Under the pieces are notes generated by a model. The model searched no databases and was not told where the DNA came from. It was given only the letters and a program-made list of their open reading frames with translations. Both the position numbers and the translations under genes were made by a program. Positions 5,280 to 11,510 of a stretch of 11,510 nucleotides of DNA are shown one piece after another; position 1 is the first letter of the stretch; every line of letters begins with the position of its first letter. This DNA comes from Magnetococcales bacterium. GTDB taxonomy: Bacteria > Pseudomonadota > Magnetococcia > Magnetococcales > JADFWU01. The stretch is from assembly GCA_015234045.1 (NCBI GenBank), contig JADFWU010000073.1, positions 1-11,510 of the forward strand, in the 5' to 3' direction.

Positions 5280-6482
5280 TCATCTTAATGATTCCGTCAT
5301 TCCCGTTTTTTTTGGCCTATCTCCGCTCAATAGTAAATGGATCACCGCATCAGACACCGGTATGGCTCCTTTCAGCTTCTGGCGAAAACGCGCGGCTTGT
5401 TCATGAAGCTTTTTGATTGATCCGTTTGAACCTTCTACCAAGGTTATTTCCAGAAACATACCGCTTGCTGTTTGGTGTGTAGTGATGTTTTGTACAGCTT
5501 GAAATGCTTCTACTTCGGCCAACAGAGCATTGATTTGTTGTTCCAGTTGATCATGGAAAACAGGACTGGAATCAAACTCACTCTGTTCGTCTTCAATATC
5601 CACATGGGTCAGGATATGGCGTAGATTTGGTGCACTCTCTTTTAGCGCTTGTTCAGCTTTTCGAGCGATTTGATGGCCTTCTGATACGGTCAGAAATGGA
5701 TTGACCACAATGTGACATTCAACAGCCCGATCAGGTCCGAGACGACGTCCTTTGAGCTGGTGAACACTGATCACTCCAGGAACTGACAGAAGCGTCTGCT
5801 CCATGCGTTCCAAAGTGGGTTTAGTTAGGTCGTGCTCTACGAGTTCTTGAAGTGAGGTTTGCAGAAAAGTCCACCCCATTTTTCCAATAAACAGCGCGAC
5901 AAAAATCGCCATCATGGGATCCATCAATGGAAAACCCATCATGGCAGCGGCAATTCCAATCAATGCCGCTATTGATGAAATAGCATCGGAGCGGTGGTGC
6001 CACGCATTGGCGATCAAGGCAGGCGAATCATGATGCCGCCCTACCCGTACCGTGACGTGATAGAGCCACTCCTTGATTGCAATGGATAGAACTGCGCCCC
6101 AAAGGGCAATTTGGGAAGGAATGACCGGAGGCGTATCCTTCAGCATTTCTGTAATAGCATCGTAAGCGATACCCAATGCCACCATGGACAATCCGAGTGC
6201 CAAAAACAGCGTTGCCAAGGTTTCAAACTTGCCATGACCGCTGGGATGCTCCCGATCAGGCGGCTCCTTGGCCCAGCGCAGAGCCAATAGGACAACACCA
6301 TCTGAAACCAGATCTGACAGAGAATGAATCCCATCAGCGACCATGACAGAAGAACGACCGATCAAACCAGCAGCAATTTTCAGACCCGCCAAAAATAGAT
6401 TAAAACCAACGGATAACCACGTAACCCGCTGGCTGGCGGAATAACGTGACTCGGATGATTTGGTCTGGCGTATGTCAGTCAT
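5280..6482 (-). CDS. Cation diffusion facilitator (CDF) family metal efflux transporter
   Basis: CDF proteins export divalent metals (Zn, Fe, Mn, Co, Cd) in exchange for protons across the inner membrane. This 400-residue protein has about six membrane helices between residues 20 and 210. Paired transport-site motifs are H53-SLS-D57 in TM2 (VADGIHSLSDLVSD) and H162-HRS-D166 in TM5 (NAWHHRSDAISS). The first cytoplasmic dimerisation domain spans ~215-300 and includes conserved histidines and acids (H257, H293, D295). An additional ~90-residue segment (310-390) resembles a second copy of that ferredoxin-like fold, longer than standard ~300-residue members. The ATG at 6482 has a near-ideal GGAGGTGAT ribosome site. 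A Fur-box-like sequence lies in the promoter, suggesting Fe(II) as substrate, though the motif set is also compatible with zinc or manganese. Confidence 0.92.
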   Translation of the reverse strand: MTDIRQTKSSESRYSASQRVTWLSVGFNLFLAGLKIAAGLIGRSSVMVADGIHSLSDLVSDGVVLLALRWAKEPPDREHPSGHGKFETLATLFLALGLSMVALGIAYDAITEMLKDTPPVIPSQIALWGAVLSIAIKEWLYHVTVRVGRHHDSPALIANAWHHRSDAISSIAALIGIAAAMMGFPLMDPMMAIFVALFIGKMGWTFLQTSLQELVEHDLTKPTLERMEQTLLSVPGVISVHQLKGRRLGPDRAVECHIVVNPFLTVSEGHQIARKAEQALKESAPNLRHILTHVDIEDEQSEFDSSPVFHDQLEQQINALLAEVEAFQAVQNITTHQTASGMFLEITLVEGSNGSIKKLHEQAARFRQKLKGAIPVSDAVIHLLLSGDRPKKTGMTESLR

Positions 6483-6574
6483 GGATCACCTCCGTTTGTT
6501 GGAGAGACAAAAGACTGCTTACTTAGTTAGTCCCTCTAAACAGAGTAAAAGTTTCACAAGACATCATCTAACAT

Positions 6575-6603
6575 ATTGTAATCTAGGTGATTATCATTAC
6601 CAT
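6575..6603 (-). promoter_or_regulatory. Predicted promoter with Fur-box-like operator ahead of the CDF pump
   Basis: The minus-strand sequence GGTAATGATAATCACCTAG (6583-6601) matches the 19-bp Fur consensus (GATAATGATAATCATTATC) at 13 positions, with an unbroken TAATGATAATCA core. It lies just upstream of a good -10, TACAAT (6575-6580, 5/6), within the -35 to -10 spacer; the -35 (ATGGTA) is weak. That is where an iron-loaded Fur would occlude RNA polymerase. It sits immediately after the stop codon of the sensor kinase. The predicted leader is about 85 nt. Iron regulation is inferred. Confidence 0.5.
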
Positions 6604-6608
6604 ACAGC

Positions 6609-9600
6609 TCAGTTGGAGTCCTCTTTCAAGCCCATAATAACCTGTTCCAATTCCGATTGAACTGCTTCTGCCTCACTCATAATGGCGATCAAACTCTCTT
6701 CACCCTTTGGCGTTTGAGCAGATTTTCCCATCCTTTCAAACTGAAGTGTCATTTCAACAAGCCGATCTGCACCCACAACGGCAGCAGAACCTTTGAGGGT
6801 ATGCGCTGCTTTAGCCATAGCATCGTGATCGCCTTGTTTAGCTGAATCCGTGATATCCTTTATACGGATCGGCAGTTTCTCAAGAAAAACGTTTAAAAAT
6901 GGCGCAATATCTCCATCACAATCTTCAGAAAACTCTTCAAAACGTGTTTTATTGATTGCACCGCACATAGCCGAACTTTGAAGGGGTATATCTTCTGAAC
7001 ATGACGCTGAATGCGTTTCTGATAGTGGCATCATACCGCGCTTATTTTTTGAAAATTCGCGTAGTGTCTCAATTAGGCGTTTTTTTCTAATCGGCTTTGT
7101 CAAATGCAAATCACAGCCTGCATCGTGAATCTGTTTAACTTCTTCCTGTAGCGCATGGGCTGTCAGAGCAATAACTGGCGTAGGATCAACAGCCAAATCT
7201 CTTTCCCAAGCGCGAATTTTTCTGGTTGCTTCATAACCATCCATCACAGGCATCTGAATATCCATCAGAACCAAGTCAAAAACACCGTTTATAAATTTCT
7301 CGACAGCTTCAGCACCATTTTTGGCAATATCCAACCGGCATGGTGTATTTTCCAGAAACGCTTGAATCACCATCAGATTTTCCGGCGTATCATCGACTAA
7401 TAGAATGTTAATATTCATCGGCTCATGCGGTACATGCTCTATTAATTCTGATGCCTTTTTATCGCCTACTGTCTCTGGATGACTCTTTGAAGCTATCCTC
7501 GTCAGTGGTGCTAAAAAAGTAAACTGACTGCCATCGCCCAGTTTACTTTTCAAGTGCAAACGCCCACCCATCAAACTTGCAAGCCGTTGGCAAATCGTGA
7601 GCCCTAGCCCCGTGCCACCATGTTTACGTGTTGTGGATGTATCAGCCTGAGTAAAAGGCTGAAAGATCTCCTCTTGTTTATCCTCTAAAATTCCTGGACC
7701 AGTATCAGAAACAGAAAAAGAGACGTGATCATTGCTACTCACGGCTACATGAACGGTTACGCCTCCCTCTTTTGTGAATTTAATGGCATTCCCAATTAAA
7801 TTCAGCAGAATTTGACGCAATCTGGTTGGATCACCTTGCACCCAATGCGGTACTTTATCATCCACGTGCAGTTCTAATTGGAGCCCTTTTTCCAGTGCCG
7901 TGAAAGAAAAAATCTCAACTGTCTCCTTCATCGACTGATGAAGATCAAATGCCGTTTCTTCCAACACCAATTGACCTGCTTCAATTTTTGACAGATCCAG
8001 GATGTCATTAATCAAGGCCAGTAGCACTTCACCTGAACGATTGAGTGTATTGAGACACCACGCTTGCGACTCTGTAAGCTTGGTGTCTTTGATAATTTCG
8101 CCCATGCCCAAAATGGCGTTCAAGGGTGTTCGGATCTCGTGCGACATCGCGGCCAGGAAGGCACTTTTTGCTTCATTGGCGATCTCTGCTTTCTCTTTGG
8201 CCAGGAGCAGTTCTTGATCCACTTGACCTGCAACGATAACTTGAGACGCTGACTGACCAAGACTACGCAACATGGCATCTTCATCTTCACTGAGGGGATG
8301 CTTCGAGAACATGGCAAACACCCCCACACTACAGCCGTTTCTATCTTGTAGCCTGTACCCGGCAAAAGAGACTAAACCAAGCTTTCGCGCCCACTCTGGA
8401 TCATGAATGCGCGGCTCAGTGACTACACTATTTGTCAAAAAACTTGTCTCTTTCTGAAAGGCAAGCAAACCGATTTTGAAGGCACCAATTGGTACTCTCC
8501 GGTGAGTACCATCAATATTGGTATACCGCCCTTCACTGGTGATAAGATGAAGACAGCGTTCCTGTTGCTGACATTTGGGATCATCCCCTTGAAGATGGAT
8601 ACAATCATCACAGCTATCTCCTGGATTTATCACCCAGATTCTGCAAAAATCCAATTTGAAAGTGTCAACAGCTTTTTCAGTAATAAGTGACAATTTGTCC
8701 TTTGTCACTCCCGGTGCGATCAATTGATCCTGCAAGTGGTTAAAAGTCTCCAACCAATGCATGTTTTTTCGTTGACTCTCCTCTGCTTTTTTACGTTCAG
8801 TGAGATCGCGAACAACAGCGACAAACCTTGGCTTACCAGATTTTGATGAAACAAATTGCACAGTCATTTCAACAGGCACTTCTTGACCATTCTTATGCCT
8901 GTGACATGTCTCGAAGACATAAGGGTGACCTGGTTTTTCAATGAGTGGCTGGAGAATTTTTTGGAATTTTATTAGTGTAAGGGTCGGGTTGATATCAATT
9001 GGTGTCATTCTGAGGAGTTCATGCCGTTCAAACCCCACTTGAATCTCAGCACCGTTATTGACGTAGATGAATTGAAGATCATCCGGCCTGAACATGAATA
9101 CACAGTCTTGGATACGATCCAAGGTGGCTTTGAAACGGGCCAACTCGATTTTTTTGGCCCGTATGAAAAGTGTCCATATAGAGGATAGAATCAATAAGCC
9201 AGCAGCACTAATCAACAACCAACGCAACCAAGCAGGCGGCGTCCAACGACCTGTTTCCGTATAAGTAGCAAGCGTATTAAAATAGAAAGAGTCGCTGTCA
9301 GCCTTCCATTTTTTCAAATAAGCATCAATGGTCTGCAATATTTCTGAATGTGCGCCTTCTGGTGCGGCAAAACGCAAGCCGAACGGCTCATAAATAATGG
9401 CGCTGCGAGTGACCTTAAATTCATGCTCAAAAGCATATCCGAACAAACTATTAATAGCCGCCGCATCGGCATGACCTTCGGAAACGGCGTGCATCGCATC
9501 CCGATACCCTTGGACAGGCATGATTTCACAGTCAACCTGGAACTTATTGCACAACTCAGACAACCGAATGCCGAATAAACCGTTACGCATTACGGCAATT

Positions 9601-9992
9601 TTTTTGCCTTTTAGATCCAGAATATTGTTCAATTCCAGCGTGTTTTTTTGGTAGATCTGTCCCCAAACCAGCACCACAGGCTCTTGACTATAATCAATGT
9701 ACTTATCGCGACCAACGTCGTAAGCAATGGTGGTAATCAGATCAAGCTGCCCCTGTTTCAAAGCCTCCAGATGTTGGGCCCATGAACCCCAAACAAATTG
9801 AATCTGCCAACCTTCTTGACGCGCTATCTCCTGAATCAAATCTACATAGATACCACGCGGTGTTTTGTCTTCGTCTTGAAATACCTGTGGAGGATTATCG
9901 TAGATACCCACGGTAAGTTCTGGCACTTCTGCCCGCAGATGTCCTGCACAGACAAAAAGTAATAGCAAAACCAAAAGCAATTGATATCTCAT
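6609..9992 (-). CDS. Hybrid sensor histidine kinase: SBP-TM-PAS-GAF-HisKA-HATPase-REC-HPt
   Basis: This 1127-residue membrane-bound multistep phosphorelay sensor has a signal peptide (1-21) and a periplasmic solute-binding-protein family 3 domain (about 25-245) like BvgS sensors. One membrane helix (257-277) follows, then PAS (285-400) and GAF (415-590) with a four-cysteine cluster (C461, C464, C474, C480), and a coiled connector. HisKA carries H618 in MSHEIRTPLNAIL; HATPase has N735 and the DTGPG (763-767) and GGTGLGL (792-798) boxes. The receiver has acidic D867/D868, phospho-acceptor D911 in LMDIQMPVMDGYEA, T944 and K966. The C-terminal HPt has H1064 in AAHTLKGSA. All catalytic residues are present. 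The output partner is not in the window; the diguanylate cyclase 415 bp upstream lacks a receiver. A periplasmic small molecule, such as an amino acid, is the likely ligand class. The ATG has a weak GGAA ribosome site; the signal peptide supports this start. Confidence 0.93.
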   Translation of the reverse strand: MRYQLLLVLLLLFVCAGHLRAEVPELTVGIYDNPPQVFQDEDKTPRGIYVDLIQEIARQEGWQIQFVWGSWAQHLEALKQGQLDLITTIAYDVGRDKYIDYSQEPVVLVWGQIYQKNTLELNNILDLKGKKIAVMRNGLFGIRLSELCNKFQVDCEIMPVQGYRDAMHAVSEGHADAAAINSLFGYAFEHEFKVTRSAIIYEPFGLRFAAPEGAHSEILQTIDAYLKKWKADSDSFYFNTLATYTETGRWTPPAWLRWLLISAAGLLILSSIWTLFIRAKKIELARFKATLDRIQDCVFMFRPDDLQFIYVNNGAEIQVGFERHELLRMTPIDINPTLTLIKFQKILQPLIEKPGHPYVFETCHRHKNGQEVPVEMTVQFVSSKSGKPRFVAVVRDLTERKKAEESQRKNMHWLETFNHLQDQLIAPGVTKDKLSLITEKAVDTFKLDFCRIWVINPGDSCDDCIHLQGDDPKCQQQERCLHLITSEGRYTNIDGTHRRVPIGAFKIGLLAFQKETSFLTNSVVTEPRIHDPEWARKLGLVSFAGYRLQDRNGCSVGVFAMFSKHPLSEDEDAMLRSLGQSASQVIVAGQVDQELLLAKEKAEIANEAKSAFLAAMSHEIRTPLNAILGMGEIIKDTKLTESQAWCLNTLNRSGEVLLALINDILDLSKIEAGQLVLEETAFDLHQSMKETVEIFSFTALEKGLQLELHVDDKVPHWVQGDPTRLRQILLNLIGNAIKFTKEGGVTVHVAVSSNDHVSFSVSDTGPGILEDKQEEIFQPFTQADTSTTRKHGGTGLGLTICQRLASLMGGRLHLKSKLGDGSQFTFLAPLTRIASKSHPETVGDKKASELIEHVPHEPMNINILLVDDTPENLMVIQAFLENTPCRLDIAKNGAEAVEKFINGVFDLVLMDIQMPVMDGYEATRKIRAWERDLAVDPTPVIALTAHALQEEVKQIHDAGCDLHLTKPIRKKRLIETLREFSKNKRGMMPLSETHSASCSEDIPLQSSAMCGAINKTRFEEFSEDCDGDIAPFLNVFLEKLPIRIKDITDSAKQGDHDAMAKAAHTLKGSAAVVGADRLVEMTLQFERMGKSAQTPKGEESLIAIMSEAEAVQSELEQVIMGLKEDSN

Positions 9993-10407
9993 TACGTTTC
10001 CAAGTTCATCGTGGTAGCGACTCAGTTATTTTTTCTATGTTACCTTCCTCAAGCAGAGAGAATGCATTAGACGATGAGGTTTGATTTGCAATTGATGGGT
10101 AAATTTTATGAATTTTGTATGATTTTAGACCGGTATGCAGATAATCTCCAGGTATTCGATGAAATCCTCTCACCTGTAATACACTGACTGAACAACCACT
10201 CGCTGAACCGGGCGGGTTCGTATTGCGGACTGCTATGCGAAGCAGATCATCAGAGCAAAAATATCACCAGGGATGGAACGGCTGACTGTTCAATTTTTAG
10301 ACGAATTCACTATATTAGATTGGAGTAAAAACAATTATAAGATTCATTAATATTATTAAAATTATTATTTCAGGCAAAAATAGTTTCATACAGTCCAATT
10401 AAAATCA
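9993..10407. other. 415-bp intergenic region with dispersed repeat and AT-rich stretch
   Basis: No convincing gene is present. A 37-codon plus-strand ATG frame (10074-10187) has no ribosome site and no recognised family. The region holds repeat copy B (10188-10252) and a very AT-rich stretch (about 10305-10385), which may contain the kinase promoter. A minus-strand TTATAA, 17 bases, TAATAT pairing near 10314-10342 is one weak candidate. No clear terminator for the diguanylate cyclase gene is visible. Confidence 0.4.
10188..10252. repeat. Dispersed repeat, copy B
   Basis: The first 45 bases align with 5197-5242 (37 of 46 columns). The last 19 bases, TATGCGAAGCAGATCATCA (10234-10252), are identical to the final 19 bases of the window. 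Two small hairpins are present: GAACC/GGTTC (10205-10219) and TGCT/AGCA (10231-10244). No open frame runs through it. It may be a REP- or MITE-like interspersed element. Confidence 0.65.
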
Positions 10408-11352
10408 CTATCCCATACTAACGCGATTACGCCCTTGGCTTTTGCTTTGATACATCAATTGGTCGGCGCGTTTTTGAAGGGATTCCATGTCATCTTCAGG
10501 TTGGATCATTGTAGCACCGATTGAAACGGTCACGGCGACCTCCTGATCTACAAGCTTAAACTTTGATTTTTCAATTAAAACTCGATTGCGTTCAGCGATT
10601 TTTTCCAGCACTTTCTGATCCAAATTGGGAACAATCTCGATAAACTCTTCACCACCCCAACGACCGATCAGATCCGCTGCCCGTAACGTATTTCTCAGCG
10701 TTGCGGAAACCATACGAATCACCTTATCGCCCACATCATGACCATAGTTATCATTGATCTGTTTGAAATGGTCAATATCGTAAAAAATGACACCAACACC
10801 CATATGTGTGTCTCTGACACTTTGCACACGGCGCTCAAGCTCCTTGTCCACATAACGCCGGTTGGCAAGCTGAGTCAGATAATCCAGCATGGCCAACTTC
10901 TCAAGCTCTTGAATCTGCTTGCGAATAGCCATTTTTGAAGAAATATCACTGAACACCTCACAAGCACCAACGATATCACCTTGCCCTGAACGAATCGGTG
11001 CTGTTCGAACAAAAACCGGAACCCGATGACCTTTATGATGCCGTAAAAATGTCTCCGTTTCGCTGATCTCACCTTCACGAATCGCCAACAACACCGGACA
11101 TTTCCCAGAATCACATAACACTTTTCCTTGTTCATCAATATGTTTTAAACCATTTTTATGGCAATACTGGCCCACCATTTGATCCTCGGAAAAACCGGTA
11201 ATCGCATCAGCCCCAGTATTCCAAAAGGAGATCTTACGCTCCTGATTGGTTATGTAGACCCCTTCACGTAGCGTATCCAATACACCACGGTAAATTTCAC
11301 CATAGTCCTGGTCAGTCTTTATTTCTTTCAAGGTATTTGCGCTTTCCGTCAT
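10408..11352 (-). CDS. PAS-GGDEF diguanylate cyclase
   Basis: The protein condenses two GTP into cyclic di-GMP. Its 314 residues comprise a PAS domain (about 20-140) and a GGDEF domain (150-314), with no membrane segment or signal peptide, so it is probably cytoplasmic. The active-site signature is RWGGEEF (G233-F237). The metal-binding FYDIDHFKQIND segment (D192) and the NYGHDVGD loop are intact, so it should be active. An RAAD sequence (224-227), five residues before GGEEF, matches the RxxD product-inhibition site. The PAS domain carries a C64...H71...C80...C85 pattern (YCHKNGLKHID, then LCDSGKCP) seen in many PAS-GGDEF proteins, possibly a metal or redox site. The ATG at 11352 lacks a strong ribosome site. 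It is transcribed in the same direction as the sensor kinase downstream but separated by 415 bp, so co-transcription is doubtful. Confidence 0.93.
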   Translation of the reverse strand: MTESANTLKEIKTDQDYGEIYRGVLDTLREGVYITNQERKISFWNTGADAITGFSEDQMVGQYCHKNGLKHIDEQGKVLCDSGKCPVLLAIREGEISETETFLRHHKGHRVPVFVRTAPIRSGQGDIVGACEVFSDISSKMAIRKQIQELEKLAMLDYLTQLANRRYVDKELERRVQSVRDTHMGVGVIFYDIDHFKQINDNYGHDVGDKVIRMVSATLRNTLRAADLIGRWGGEEFIEIVPNLDQKVLEKIAERNRVLIEKSKFKLVDQEVAVTVSIGATMIQPEDDMESLQKRADQLMYQSKSQGRNRVSMG

Positions 11353-11491
11353 GAGTGATTGTATCTCGGCTGGAACGTCATCATGAGAATGAATATCAAT
11401 CAGATTAACAGATCAAAGAACATAGATCAAAACTTGACAATGAATCACAACCTGAGTGGAAGCCCTGGTGATGTTTTTGCGCCGCTTTTGA

Positions 11492-11510
11492 TATGCGAAG
11501 CAGATCATCA
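11492..11510. repeat. Dispersed repeat, copy C (cut by window edge)
   Basis: TATGCGAAGCAGATCATCA is identical to 10234-10252 and reaches the window's last base. The preceding ~140 bases upstream of the diguanylate cyclase start hold no gene that I can support and do not resemble the first part of copy B. Confidence 0.6.

Noticed and set aside
10074-10187. 37-codon plus-strand ATG frame between the kinase and cyclase genes
   Set aside because: It has no ribosome site and no recognised family, and it ends exactly where repeat copy B begins, so chance is the simpler explanation. It is worth a transcript check only.
11432-11437. TTGACA on the plus strand as a promoter box
   Set aside because: No -10-like hexamer occurs 16-18 bases downstream and no plus-strand gene follows within the window.

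Overview
The window appears to come from a Gram-negative bacterium, most likely a proteobacterium. The main clues are a periplasmic-binding-protein-fused hybrid histidine kinase with a signal peptide, a PAS-GGDEF diguanylate cyclase, a Fur-box-like site, and tRNA-Glu sequence close to the gammaproteobacterial form. The lineage cannot be fixed from sequence alone. Large PAS/GAF hybrid kinases of this kind are also common in Magnetococcia and deltaproteobacteria. Apart from the integrase fragment and the tRNA remnant, every credible gene lies on the minus strand.

Left part (1-1282): the end of an integrated element. It holds the last 52 codons of a tyrosine recombinase (+ strand) and a toxin-first RelE/ParE-type toxin and Xre-type antitoxin pair (minus strand) with a palindromic promoter/operator. 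It closes with a 49-bp 3' fragment of a tRNA-Glu gene (anticodon CTC) that lacks its 5' half. An orphan tRNA 3' half next to an integrase is the usual signature of an attachment site. Position ~1282 is therefore proposed as the right edge of an island lying to the left, with the intact tRNA-Glu expected at its far end.

Scar zone (1283-3022): a remnant of a second antitoxin of the same type (only the C-terminal codons survive), an unrecognised 49-codon open frame, and a class II Fic (AMP-transferase-type) gene with a C-terminal winged-helix region. A tandem array of a 13-bp repeat lies upstream of fic, with two degenerate copies in the same 13-bp register at its start codon. A 14-codon open frame resembling the N-terminus of a DUF433-type antitoxin follows. 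Several relics of toxin-antitoxin-like genes thus cluster beside the island edge.

Central part (3023-5191): an uncharacterised 169-aa protein of a family also seen in phages and large viruses. It lies 39 bp downstream of a 539-aa protein that joins a methyltransferase-like N-terminal region to a sulfotransferase domain. The latter starts with TTG directly beside a dispersed repeat.

Right part (5280-11352): a cation diffusion facilitator efflux pump with two C-terminal cytoplasmic domains, preceded by a good Fur-box match placed in the promoter spacer. Upstream lies a 1127-aa phosphorelay sensor (SBP-TM-PAS-GAF-HisKA-HATPase-REC-HPt), then a PAS-GGDEF diguanylate cyclase. Copies of a dispersed repeat sit at ~5197-5242, ~10188-10252 and at the window's end. 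Together this is a chromosomal signalling/metal-homeostasis region bordered on the left by an integrated element and its debris. The sequence does not show an obviously new multi-gene defence system. The most interesting unexplained items are the 13-bp array in front of fic, the methyltransferase-like/sulfotransferase fusion, and the Fur-box-controlled pump.
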